From NCBI GenBank assembly GCA_022843175.1, contig JALHOE010000053.1, positions 1-43,235 of the forward strand: a stretch of DNA of 43,235 nt. The letters run 5' to 3'. The notes under the pieces are model-generated. The model was not told the origin of the DNA and did not search any database. It saw only the letters and a program-made list of their open reading frames with translations. Positions 24,914-34,400 of the stretch are shown piece by piece (positions within the stretch are counted from its first letter, which is position 1; each line of letters begins with the position of its first letter). This DNA is from Deltaproteobacteria bacterium. GTDB taxonomy: Bacteria; Myxococcota_A; Polyangia; Polyangiales; JADJMO01. The translations under genes and the position numbers were made by a program.

Positions 24914-26311
24914 ATGCAGACGACTGCGAATCGCCTCACCGACACCCTCGCCCATTTCAAGGTGCGCCACTTGCTGTCCCTCTCGGTCTTCCTGGCGGCT
25001 TGCAGCAGCGGCAACGACGTCGAGCCGCTCGCCGATTCGAGCCCACAGGACTCCGCGACCGACACGCGCGATGCGGAGATTCAAACCGACACCGCGTTCG
25101 TCGATACGACGGAGCTCGACGACAGCAAGCCGGTCCACTGCGAGCGTCCCTTCAGCGACCTGCAGTGGGGATCCGCGATGGACGACGAGGTGCTCGGCCT
25201 CGCGAGCGATGCGAGCGGCGCCGTGTACGCGGTGGGCTACACCGGCGGCAAGCTCGGTGAAGCGAACGACGGCCCCACCGGCGACTCCAAGGGCTTCGTG
25301 CGCCAGCTGCTCCGCGGCGGCGCCGGCTTTGAGCGAATCGTCGACACCAACACGACGGACGCCGTCGACGCCGTCGCGGTTCACTGGGACGGGCAGGTGT
25401 ACTTCGCAGGACGGACGCGCGGAGCCCTGAGCGGGGCCACCAACAAGGGTTCATTCGATCTCGTCTACGGACGCGTCGACCCAGCCGGCGTGATGCACGG
25501 GCTCACCCAGCTCGGGACAGCGGCGCCCGACCACCCCATGCGCATCGCCAGTGAGGGTCCCGGTCTCGCGATCGGCGGCTACACCGATGTCCACGTTGTC
25601 GGTTCCGCCGTGGAGGCGTGGGAGGATCCATTTGTTGCGTTCTTCGACTTGCTCCCCGGCAGCGCACCGAACCGGCTCTGGACCTGGCACGCTTCGACCG
25701 AGAGCTCCGACCGAGGCCGCGCCATCGCAGTCAACGCTGCGGGCCACACCTTCGCTGTCGGATCAGCCGAGGCGGGAGCGGGCCGCGGCGCGATCATCAT
25801 CGAGCTCGATCGAGCGGGTCGCCTGATGCGTCGCCACGTGTGGAGCGCGGGCCCGCTCGAGACGATCGCTGCCGCGAAGTTCGCCAAGGACGGCGATCTG
25901 CTCATCGCGGGTTCCACCGCGCGGCGTTTGGGGGAAGCGCACTACGGCGGACAAGACGCCTTCGTCGCCAAGCTCGACCCGATAACCCTGAACGCAAGGT
26001 GGGTCAGGCAGCTCGGCCGCGCGAGCGCCGAATGGATCGAGGACATGGCCGTCTCGCCGAGCGGCGTCATCGTCGCGGTCGGCGAAACGGTGGGTGACGA
26101 TACGCGCGGTGGGTCGGACGCCTTCGCCATCGCCGTCGCGCCGACGGGCGCGGCGCTGTGGTCATGGCAGGGCGCCTCGGAGGGTGAGGACGCGTTCCAC
26201 TCGGTCACGATCGACGCCTGCGGGGACGTGATCGCGGGGGGCTGGTCGATGGGCGCGACGACGGGCGGCAAGCACCGCGATGCGGTCATTCGCAAACTGC
26301 CCGCGCTGTAA
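24914..26311 (+). CDS. SBBP-like beta-propeller lipoprotein
   Basis: A 465-residue lipoprotein (lipobox FLAAC, Cys 30) with a Ser/Asp/Thr linker. Repeats of the type LASDASGAVYAVGYTGGKLG, IAVNAAGHTFAVGS, KDGDLLIAGSTARRLGEA, MAVSPSGVIVAVGETVGDD and GCGDVIAGGW-like endings match SBBP (seven-bladed beta-propeller) repeats found in secreted proteins. A strong ribosome site, AAAGGAG, lies 6 bases upstream of ATG 24914. No catalytic residues; a cell-surface scaffold is likely. Confidence 0.83.
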   Translation: MQTTANRLTDTLAHFKVRHLLSLSVFLAACSSGNDVEPLADSSPQDSATDTRDAEIQTDTAFVDTTELDDSKPVHCERPFSDLQWGSAMDDEVLGLASDASGAVYAVGYTGGKLGEANDGPTGDSKGFVRQLLRGGAGFERIVDTNTTDAVDAVAVHWDGQVYFAGRTRGALSGATNKGSFDLVYGRVDPAGVMHGLTQLGTAAPDHPMRIASEGPGLAIGGYTDVHVVGSAVEAWEDPFVAFFDLLPGSAPNRLWTWHASTESSDRGRAIAVNAAGHTFAVGSAEAGAGRGAIIIELDRAGRLMRRHVWSAGPLETIAAAKFAKDGDLLIAGSTARRLGEAHYGGQDAFVAKLDPITLNARWVRQLGRASAEWIEDMAVSPSGVIVAVGETVGDDTRGGSDAFAIAVAPTGAALWSWQGASEGEDAFHSVTIDACGDVIAGGWSMGATTGGKHRDAVIRKLPAL

Positions 26312-26533
26312 CGGCCGTCGGGCGCGTGCGTCCGTGAAGGCAAGATGAGCGCTCCCCAGTCGCCCACCCGATGGCTCGCAATCGGCGATCCGCCGGAATG
26401 AGCGGCGAGCGCGTGACCGAGTACCCGTTGCTCGAGATCGGCGACGTCACCGTTCCGTGTTTGAGCGGGAGAGCGACCAGACGGGCGCGCCGGCGGAGAC
26501 GACGAGGAGTGAGGGGTCTGGCATGATGTCGAG

Positions 26534-27310
26534 ATGCGCGCGCTCCTGGCTTCTCTGCTCGTGACCACCGCCTGCTCGGGCAGCTCCACCCCCACTGCCG
26601 ATCCGAACGACGGGAGCACCACGACCGAGACCGCGACAGACACCGCGGTCGCCAGCGACACCGCGACGACGGGCGACGACTCGATGACGCCCGATACGTC
26701 GCCGGGAGACGCCGTCGTCGATGCGCCTGCGAGCACGCTCTCCTTCTTCATCACCAGCGTCGGGCTCGATGGCGGCAAGCTCGGTGGGCTCGCGGGCGCA
26801 GACGCGCACTGCGCGAAGCTCGCGACAGCCGTGGGCGCGGGTGGTCGAACCTGGCGCGCGTACCTGAGCGTGCCGGCGAGCGGCGGCACGGCGGCCGTGA
26901 ACGCGAAAGACCGGATCGGCGCCGGGCCGTGGCTCAACGCGGCCGGGGTAAAGATCGCGAGCAACGTCGCCGAGCTCCACAGCGCGATGAACAACCTCAC
27001 CAAGGCCACCGCGCTGAACGAGAAGGGCGCGGTCGTGAACGGTCGAGGCGACAGCCCGAACCAACACGACATCCTCACCGGCACGAAGGCCGACGGCACG
27101 GCGAGCACCGCCGATCCCGACACGACGTGCAAGAGCTGGACGAGCAACACGACCGGCAGCGCGCTCGTCGGCCACCACGACCGCGCCGGCGGCGGCGCAA
27201 ATCCCACGTCGTGGAACTCCGCGCACGCGAGCTCGGGCTGCAGCCAGGCGAACCTCGTGAGCACGGGCGGGAACGGGTACTTCTACTGCTTCGCCGCAGA
27301 CGCGAAGTGA
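26534..27310 (+). CDS. Lectin-like lipoprotein (C-type-lectin-like/endostatin-like fold)
   Basis: A 258-residue lipoprotein (lipobox VTTAC, Cys 14) with a Thr/Asp linker rich in DTAT units to about residue 65. The domain that follows starts FFITSVGLDGGKLGGLAGAD and includes AHCAKLA, TWRAYLS, RIGAGPWLNA, CKSWTSNTTGSALVGHHDR and SGCS, ending GYFYCFAAD. This is the Cys-bridged lectin-like domain common in myxobacterial surface proteins. It should bind glycans or proteins outside the cell. Its stop overlaps the GTG start of the next gene (GTGA). Confidence 0.82.
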   Translation: MRALLASLLVTTACSGSSTPTADPNDGSTTTETATDTAVASDTATTGDDSMTPDTSPGDAVVDAPASTLSFFITSVGLDGGKLGGLAGADAHCAKLATAVGAGGRTWRAYLSVPASGGTAAVNAKDRIGAGPWLNAAGVKIASNVAELHSAMNNLTKATALNEKGAVVNGRGDSPNQHDILTGTKADGTASTADPDTTCKSWTSNTTGSALVGHHDRAGGGANPTSWNSAHASSGCSQANLVSTGGNGYFYCFAADAK

Positions 27311-28095
27311 CAGGCGCCCCGTCGCGCGGTCTGCCCCTGCTGGTGCTGCTGCTCGCTTGTCAGCGCACGCAGCGGGCCACACCCGATCCCGCCGCGGGTT
27401 CGTCGTCCTCGGCCTCCGCCACGCCCTCGTTGGCGGGCCCGGTTCAAGCGACGCAGATCCTCGCCGCGTATGCCCACGTCGATCTCGACAAGCCTCCGGA
27501 CAACGCGTGGGCGGGTAAGGCCATCCGCATCTCCGGTCACCTCGCCAGCCGCTTCCCCGAGGAGGGCGCGGCGATGAAAATGTCGCTCGGCGCGACCTTC
27601 CGCGGCATCCACTGCAACCCGCCCGAGGAGGGACAGCCGACCGCGCACGTGGGCGACGTCGTGTTGGTCGAGGGCACGTTCAACGCGATCAAACATCGGC
27701 CGAACACGCCGCCCGGCGTTCCGATCGGCGACGAGCCGCGGCTGTTGCTCGAGGTGGCCGGCTGCAAGCTGATCTCGGCGCACCCGCGGACGTTCGGGGT
27801 GACAGCTTCGCAGCGCGGTGCCCGGGTGATGCCGCTCCTCCAATTCCTGGCCGACGTCGACGACACGAAGCTGCGCGCCTCGATGCTCGGCAAGGCCTTC
27901 GCCGTTCGGGGCATTGCGCGCGTGGACGACGGGTACGTCGAGGTTCGAGCGGCAACCCGCTCGGGTGCCGTTCGCTGCCCGGTGCTCGCCGAGGCACCCC
28001 TATTTACGAACGAGGAGGTGATGCTCGCGGGCACGCTCGCGAAGGTCGATGAGGTGGTCTCCACGTTCAAGGACTGCCGTCCCGTCGACCCCTAG
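27307..28095 (+). CDS. Lipoprotein with two OB-fold (tRNA_anti-like) modules
   Basis: A 262-residue lipoprotein read from GTG 27307, which gives VTGAPSRGLPLLVLLLACQR with lipobox LLAC. Two similar halves follow: QILAAYAHVDLDKPPDNAWA then GKAIRISGHLAS, and LQFLADVDDTKLRASMLGKA then FAVRGIARVDD. Each ends in a Cys-containing strand (GIHCN..GCK and VRCP..CRPVDP), resembling the tRNA_anti-like OB-fold of secreted proteins. Ligand unknown. GTGA overlap with the lectin-like gene suggests coupled translation. Confidence 0.8.
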   Translation: MTGAPSRGLPLLVLLLACQRTQRATPDPAAGSSSSASATPSLAGPVQATQILAAYAHVDLDKPPDNAWAGKAIRISGHLASRFPEEGAAMKMSLGATFRGIHCNPPEEGQPTAHVGDVVLVEGTFNAIKHRPNTPPGVPIGDEPRLLLEVAGCKLISAHPRTFGVTASQRGARVMPLLQFLADVDDTKLRASMLGKAFAVRGIARVDDGYVEVRAATRSGAVRCPVLAEAPLFTNEEVMLAGTLAKVDEVVSTFKDCRPVDP

Positions 28096-28108
28096 CAGTT
28101 CGCCGACA

Positions 28109-28330
28109 TCAGGGAGCAATCGTCACGACCGCACGGAAGCCGTAGTGATCGCTCCCGTGAACGTGACCAGCGTCGACTTCACGGCGCCCTTGTCGATCCA
28201 GGGTGGCCTGTCCGTAGTTGTCGAGCCCCGTCGCCATCGGCGACGAGTTCATGTCTCCGAGGATCACCGAGCGCCCGGTGCGCATCGCCGCCCACGAAAG
28301 GACCTGCTTGACCTGCATGTAGCGTCCCCC
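28109..28330 (-). pseudogene. C-terminal remnant of an endonuclease/exonuclease/phosphatase (EEP) family gene
   Basis: The minus-strand frame ending at 28109 reads RYMQVKQVLSWAAMRTG, then VILGDMNSSP (the GDxN metal motif) and HVHGSDHYGFRAVVTIAP (the catalytic SDH motif), as at the C-terminus of EEP enzymes. The usual N-terminal ~180 residues with the catalytic Glu and His are absent, and the spacing between GDMN and SDH is shorter than in intact members. The frame upstream of about 28330 is unrelated. It is therefore a gene fragment, not a functional nuclease. Confidence 0.72.
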
Positions 28331-28551
28331 GAGCGGCTCGCTCGCACGCAGAGCCGATGACGGCTGTGCCGGGCCCGTACAATCAACCCAAGCGAGAGAC
28401 CAGACAACGCCACGCAATCGACGCGTCGGACGCAGAGCTTGCGGCGCTCCAGGCGACGCAAACGCTCACGCCCGGTAGGCGCGGCTCGGCATGCCTGCTG
28501 CACGGAACCGACGTCGCGCGTCGTTCAATAAAGACCGCTCCGAGGAATCCC
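28331..28551. other. Non-coding gap before the TRAP gene
   Basis: About 220 bp between the EEP remnant and dctP, with no supported gene. A plus-strand frame runs in from 28357 but lacks protein-like character before ATG 28552. The dctP promoter should be here. Confidence 0.4.
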
Positions 28552-29553
28552 ATGCTGCGGCGAACCTCTCTCAAGCTTCTCGGTGGTGCGACCCTGGTCG
28601 GGGGCCTCGGCGCGACGGGCCGCGCCCGCGCCGCCGCCGAGACCATCAAGATCGGAACGCTGGCTCCGAAGTCGAGCCCCTGGGGAAAGGTCTTCGAGAC
28701 CTGGATCAAGGCCGTGAACGAGAAGAGCAGCGGGAAGCTCGAGCTCCAGTTCTTCTACAACGGTCAACAGGGCGACGAGGACGCGATGGTCGGGAAGATA
28801 AAGTCCGGCCAGCTCGACGGCGCCGTCGTGACCGGCGTGGGGCTCGGGAAGATCTACAAGCCGATCCTCGCGCTGCAGATGCCCGGGCTGTTCACGAGCT
28901 GGAGCAAGCTCGACAAGGCGCGCGACGCGCTGCGGGGCGACTTCGAGAAGGGCGCGCTGGACGCGGGCTTCTTCATCGCCGGCTGGGGAGACGTGGGTCT
29001 CGTGCGCATCATGTCGAAGGGCTTCGCAGTGAAGGTCCCCGACGACCTCAAGGGAAAGAAGCCGTTCTTTATCCGCGCGGACTCCAACACGCCGGCTCTC
29101 TTCAGCGTCATCGGCGGCGTCTCCGGCGTTCCGCTCAACGTTCCCGAGGTGCTGCCCAACCTGAACACCGGCGCGGTCAACGTCGTCGTCGCGCCCTGCC
29201 TGGTCGCGGAGCAACTGCAGTGGGCCGGCAAGCTCGACAACCTCGACGATCTCGTCACCGGCGTCGCCATTGGCGCGACCGTGCTCTCGAGTAAGCGCGC
29301 CAACGCGCTGCCCCCCGACCTCAAACAAATCCTGACCGACACCGCGAAGGTCGCCGCCTCGGCGCTCACTACGAAGATCCGCAGCGAGGACGACTCCGCG
29401 TTCGGACGCCTCAAGAGCAAGATGACCGTCACCACTCCCTCCGCCGACGACAAGGGGAAGTGGGAAGCCATCTTCAAGCAGGCGCGTCAGAAGCTCGCGC
29501 AGGGCACGTTCTCGAGCGAGCTCGTGACGAAGCTCGAGGGGTTCGCCAAGTAG
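28552..29553 (+). CDS. dctP: TRAP transporter solute-binding protein (DctP family), orphan
   Basis: A 333-residue periplasmic protein from ATG 28552. The N-terminus MLRRTSLKLLGGATLVGG is a Tat/Sec-like signal, followed by ETIKIGTLAPKSSPWGKVFE, the DctP opening. GQLDGAVVTGVGLGKIYKPI, GFFIAGWGDVGLVRIMSKG and the Arg-containing FFIRADSNTPALF region are typical; the conserved carboxylate-binding Arg probably lies in these last two segments. No DctQ or DctM membrane genes are in the window, so it is an orphan, which is common in this group. A GAGGA ribosome site is present. Confidence 0.9.
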   Translation: MLRRTSLKLLGGATLVGGLGATGRARAAAETIKIGTLAPKSSPWGKVFETWIKAVNEKSSGKLELQFFYNGQQGDEDAMVGKIKSGQLDGAVVTGVGLGKIYKPILALQMPGLFTSWSKLDKARDALRGDFEKGALDAGFFIAGWGDVGLVRIMSKGFAVKVPDDLKGKKPFFIRADSNTPALFSVIGGVSGVPLNVPEVLPNLNTGAVNVVVAPCLVAEQLQWAGKLDNLDDLVTGVAIGATVLSSKRANALPPDLKQILTDTAKVAASALTTKIRSEDDSAFGRLKSKMTVTTPSADDKGKWEAIFKQARQKLAQGTFSSELVTKLEGFAK

Positions 29554-29560
29554 CTCGCGA

Positions 29561-30271
29561 TTACCAGACGGGCGCGCGCGCACGCGTCCACATCGACGCC
29601 ACGATGGCGCCGGAGAGAAACGCGACGCCGCTCGCCATCAACAGCGCACCCGGCCCCGGACGGAGCGCACGCGCGAGCACCGGGGGCGGCACGGAGCGGA
29701 CGATGGGAGCGACGATGGCGGCGCCGTCGCGGAGGAAGTGCGCTTGGAATGACACGGCGATGACCAGGGCGTCCGCGTCGATGCGCAACTTTCCCCACGC
29801 AACCTTGAGGTCGATCGCGTCAATGGGATCGACGCGCGGCGGCAAGGGGATGAGCCGGGAGAGCGCGGTCGTGAAGTCCCAGGCCATGTCGTCTTGCTTG
29901 GCCGCGAGCTCGCGATTGACGCGGTCGGTGAGCGCCCCGTCGATGAACGAGGGGACATTGACCAGGTCCGCGTGCTCGATCTCGAGCCCGAACGAGAGCA
30001 CGTCCCCCGTCTCGCGCTTGACGATCACCGGACGCAACAGCACGGTGAGAGACTGCAAAGTGACTGGGATCGCGATCCCCGCGACGTCCCACCGGAGCTT
30101 CGCCTTGCAGGTGACCCGCAGCCCGGTCTCGGGCACGAGCACGACCTCGCCGAGATCGTAGAGCGCGAGCCAAGCGTCGTCGCTCGGGTCCCCGAGGCGC
30201 ATCTTGGCCGGAAGCAGCTCGTCGAGGAGCTGCCTGAGGTCCTCTCGGGAGAAGATCGTCTCGACCCACAT
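29561..30271 (-). CDS. Membrane-tail-anchored protein of unknown function
   Basis: About 236 residues from ATG 30271 (MWVETIFSREDLRQLLDELL). There is no signal peptide. Beta-rich segments such as LALYDLGEVVLVPETGLRVT and IPVTLQSLTVLLRPVIVKRE suggest a lipid-binding-like (TULIP/SRPBCC-like) fold, but I do not recognise the family. The C-terminus has one hydrophobic helix, GALLMASGVAFLSGAIVASM, then WTRARAPVW, so it may be tail-anchored. No clear ribosome site precedes the chosen start; the 103-bp gap to the divergent lipoprotein gene should hold its promoter. Confidence 0.68.
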   Translation of the reverse strand: MWVETIFSREDLRQLLDELLPAKMRLGDPSDDAWLALYDLGEVVLVPETGLRVTCKAKLRWDVAGIAIPVTLQSLTVLLRPVIVKRETGDVLSFGLEIEHADLVNVPSFIDGALTDRVNRELAAKQDDMAWDFTTALSRLIPLPPRVDPIDAIDLKVAWGKLRIDADALVIAVSFQAHFLRDGAAIVAPIVRSVPPPVLARALRPGPGALLMASGVAFLSGAIVASMWTRARAPVW

Positions 30272-30374
30272 GGAGAGGAGATGCTCGGCGCACAGTCGCG
30301 TCGCGGCTTCGCGGACTGCTCCTCCTTCTTCGTGAGCGGGCCGCGAACAGGCAATGGCGGTAAGCTGCACAGCG

Positions 30375-31370
30375 ATGCGCTCGGTCACCCTCGCCGCGCT
30401 CCTCCTTGGCTGCTCGGCCTCGGGCGGCGGCGAGCTCGCGGCGTTGGACGGCGGCCCACCCGCGAGCGATAGCGCTGCCATCGACGACGCGGCCGAGGAC
30501 TCCGCGGTCGCTCCCGAGGCGAGCAGCGACTCGAGCGCCCCGCCGGCCGACAGCGGTACCGGCGCGCGCGCGTTCCTCCACGCCGACCTGTGGAGCACGT
30601 TTTGGAACGATCGCACTCGCTGCGGCGCCGAGCGTACGTTCCTCGAAATCTGCAAGCGCCGCGGCGAGGCCGACTGCGCGAACGAGCAGAAGGCGTGGGA
30701 CGTCTGCGATCCGACGAAGACGGTCTACGGGCAGGTCGGTCCGGAGAAGTCGGGCGAGCCGCTCTGCCAGCGGAGCCAGTTCCCGGCCGTCGGCGGCTGC
30801 GACGCGAAGGCGTACGACTTCGAGAAGCTGCGCTTCTTCTGGTACGGCGCGGAGTGGGCGGGCAACTGGCCGTGGGCGACGCTCAAGCTCTTCGAGGACG
30901 GCAAGGACATCCGCGCCGGCGGTGAGACCATCGCGTTCAGCTCGATCCCGAACGCGGCGCAGTCGGCGATGTCTGGCATCGCGAACCACGGGCTGGGCTA
31001 CGGCTGCGCGCTCCGGGGCGTGACGACGGGCGACGACAAATACAAGAAGCCCTTCGGCGCGTTCGCGTGGATCGAGGTCCCGACCGGTCGACCGCTGACG
31101 ATCGCGAGCGTCTCCGCGACGAACTTCGGCGACACCGCGTTCGCGGGCTGCAACCGCGGCGCAGCCACGCAGTCGCCGTGGATCACCGGCGCGCGCGGCG
31201 CGCAGCTCGGGTGCGTGCACGTGCTCGAGAAGGTCGTCTTCTCGCCGGGCAAACACTACCTCCTGCAATACGGGAAGCTCACCGAGACGAGCGGACCGCC
31301 GCCGGCGATCGTCGCGGGCTTCAAGCTCGCGTCGATCGATGTCGGCACGCCCTCGGCCTGCAAGCTCTAG
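30375..31370 (+). CDS. Lipoprotein of unknown function with conserved Cys
   Basis: A 331-residue lipoprotein from ATG 30375 (MRSVTLAALLLGC, lipobox LLGC). A linker rich in Asp/Ala/Ser spans residues 20-65. The mature domain has many Cys and Trp residues: WSTFWNDRTRCGAERTFLEI, CKRRGEADCANEQKAWDVCD, FFWYGAEWAGNWPWATLKLF and GLGYGCALRGV. It looks like a compact disulfide-bonded domain. I do not recognise the family. Divergent from the tail-anchored protein gene. Confidence 0.72.
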   Translation: MRSVTLAALLLGCSASGGGELAALDGGPPASDSAAIDDAAEDSAVAPEASSDSSAPPADSGTGARAFLHADLWSTFWNDRTRCGAERTFLEICKRRGEADCANEQKAWDVCDPTKTVYGQVGPEKSGEPLCQRSQFPAVGGCDAKAYDFEKLRFFWYGAEWAGNWPWATLKLFEDGKDIRAGGETIAFSSIPNAAQSAMSGIANHGLGYGCALRGVTTGDDKYKKPFGAFAWIEVPTGRPLTIASVSATNFGDTAFAGCNRGAATQSPWITGARGAQLGCVHVLEKVVFSPGKHYLLQYGKLTETSGPPPAIVAGFKLASIDVGTPSACKL

Positions 31371-31463
31371 CCGTTCATCGCTCGCTGACCGCCAGCGGTC
31401 CCGAACGCAAACGCGGTGATGGAAGCCATTGAACGCGCCGGCCTCTCGTGCAACGAACCATGG

Positions 31464-34400
31464 ATGAGGTCCGTTCACCACCGCCGCGACCTCTCCCTCA
31501 TCGCTGCTGCGTGTTCTGCCCTCGCGCTGCTCGGGCTTTCTTGCTCGGCACACGAAGGCGCGCCCGAGCGGGCGCAACTCGCGGTCGCACGGCCCGCGAC
31601 TCTGGAGCTGGTCCGAGGCCTCTCGGCGTTCTCGGGACTCCTCAACGGAACCGGCTCGCTCCGGCGCGACGAGGACGGATTTCGATGGGTCGCGCCGTCC
31701 CTCCCCGGCACATCCATGGGGTGGTCGTCGCTCGGTCGCCTCGATGCTCGCCTGCCACGCACGTCGGGTGCGCCCCTTCGGCTGGCCATCGCCGCGCGGA
31801 ACGACACGTGGCTCGAGATCCAGCCGCTCGACGTCGTCGATCGACCGCCCGTCATCTCGGGCACCGCGCTTGTCATGGACCACGCACGAGTCGATACCGA
31901 TCTCGTGCTCGTGGCGGGCGCCTCGACGGTCGAGGAGCTGCGGGTGTTGCGGAGCGAGCGTGCCCCCGGGACCGCGCGCTACCACCTATCGCGCGGCCCC
32001 GGCATCGCGTCGGTGCGTGTCCGGGATGGACGCATCGAGGCCGTGGACCACGACGGGCGTGTGGTGTTCGACGGCGCGCCGCCCTTCGCGGTCGACGCAA
32101 CCGGCAAGCGGAGCGTCGTGTCGGCGTCCGTGACCGACGATACGTTGACGCTCGACGTGGACACGCGTGCGTCGTCCTTTCCGGTCGTGGTCGATCCCGT
32201 GTGGTCGTCCGTGGGCCTCACGCTCATCGAGAGGCGACATCACCACGCGACTGTACAGCTGCCCGACGGAAGGGTGCTGGTCGCTGGTGGTTCCGCTTGT
32301 TCCTACGACTCCATCACTCCCTGCATCGGCAAGGCGACCACGGAGTACCTCGACCTCGCGAAAGCGACGGCCAGCTCCGCTCCGAGCATGCCGCGCGCCC
32401 ACTACCGGCTCAAGACCGCGAGATTGACGGACGGACGAATCCTCTTCGTGGACCAAGACGCGCCGCAGGCCGAAATCTTCAGGCCCTCCACCGCGACGTG
32501 GGTGTCCACGAGCGCGATGGCTGTCGGACGCGCATGGGCGCTCGTGCCACTCCTCGACGGCCGCGTGATGTCGGTCTCCTGGCTCGACGGCGCCGAGATC
32601 TACGATCCGACTGCAGACACTTGGTCCGCTGTGCCTGCACCGGGGCTCGCCGCACAGGGAAAGAGCACCGCGATTCTTCCGGGCGGCGACGTGATCGCAG
32701 TCGGAGTGACAGGGATAGCGAAGATCTTCCGGACGTCGACGAGCACCTGGGTGACCGCGGCCGCAACGCCGAGCCCATCGCCCGGAGGCGTCGGAGCCGT
32801 CTCGCTCCTCGATGGGCGCGTGCTCGTCCCACCGTACGTGTTCCAGCCAACGACCGGGACGTGGTCGACGATCATCCTTCCGGGCTCGACGCCCCCCTAT
32901 TTTGGCGACGGGATTCGGTTCTCCGACGGGAAGGTGCTCCTCACCTCGTCTCCCAAGTTCACGGTGTTCGATCCGACGACGAACGTGCTCGCCAACGCGT
33001 CGCCGCCCTTCGTCGACTCCCCCGCGAGCACTGCCCTCCTCAGCGACGGCTCCGTCCTGTTCAGCGGCGGCTACTCGTACGTCGACGTCGACGGCGGCAC
33101 GAAGAACGTCGCTCGTTGGTCCCGACAGGTCGAGGGGAGCGCGTGCGACGGAGCGGGAGCCTGCCTCTCGGGCGCCTGTGTCGACGGCCGCTGCTGCCTC
33201 ACTGCTTCGTGTCCCTGCGGCATGCATTGCGACGCCACGGGGCGTTGTGGCCCGGGTGCGAAGGAGCTCGGTACGACCTGCGGCACCGGCTCCGAATGCA
33301 AATCCGGATTTTGCGCAGACCACGTGTGTTGCGATCGCGCGTGCAGTGGTCAGTGCGAGAGTTGCAGCGCCACGCCCGCGGGAACTTGCCGAACCAAGCT
33401 CGGCTTTCCCGAGTTCGGGCGCCCCGCGTGTACCAGCCCCCCACCCTCCAAGGGGGACTTGGAGTATTTGCGTTGCGGAGCGCGTTGCGACGGCATCGAT
33501 CCGCTCGCCTGTCACTTTCCTGCAGGCAACTCTTGCGCGAACGATTGCCTGAGCTTCGAGTACGTGCTCGCGAGTAAGTGCGACGGGGCGGGTCACTGTG
33601 TTCAGACCGCCACCGACTGCTCGCCCGGCTTATGCACCGGCAGCGGTGTCAGCAGTTTCTGCAAATCAACTTGTACGACTGCGGGGAATTGTCGCTCCGG
33701 CTACAACTGCGTCGCGGGCAAGTGCGTCCCACCATGCACGTCGCCCTCGGAGTGCGCGACGGGCTTCTGTGTCGACGGCGTCTGTTGCGACTCCGCGTGC
33801 ACCGGACAATGCGAGGGCTGCAACGTCTTCCCGAATGCGGGGAGCTGCAGGCCGACGACAGGCGTCCCGCGAGCTCCCCGCCCTCCATGCGTTGTCGATC
33901 CGGACAAACCCTGCATGACGGCGGCGTGCGACGGAATCAAGCGCACTGCGTGCACTGCGAGCCCTGCCCCGAGCACGACGCTCTGTCACCTCGCCGACTG
34001 CAACGGAAGTGCCTACACCCCCAAAACAGACTGCGACGGCAGCGGAGCTTGTCCCGCGGCCGCCGTCAGCTGCGGGGCCTACGCTTGTAGGTTGACCGGC
34101 TGCCTCAAGAGTTGTGGCGCCGATTCCGATTGCGCGCCCGGATACTCCTGCCGCGAAGCGACATGCCAACCTGCCGCGTGCCCCGCCGATGGCGGCGTCG
34201 ACGGGGGGGCGGATGCAGGCTCCGACGCGAGCGCGGATGCAGGCTTCGACACGGATGAGGGGATCGACGCGACGTTGGACGACGCGGCGGAGACCGCCGT
34301 CGCCGACACGTTCGAGGCCGTCGATACGGCTGCGGCGAGCGAAGTCGGGGTCGGGCCCGCCGATGGCGGAGAGGGCAGCGTCGGCGACGAAGGCGGCGGT

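Noticed and set aside
22649-25384. A 911-codon minus-strand open frame
   Set aside because: It is a shadow frame of the beta-helix lipoprotein and its neighbours, low-complexity and Arg-rich.
26345-26401. Short plus-strand frame MSAPQSPTRWLAIGDPPE
   Set aside because: Eighteen residues, no clear ribosome site or homology; not supported as a gene.
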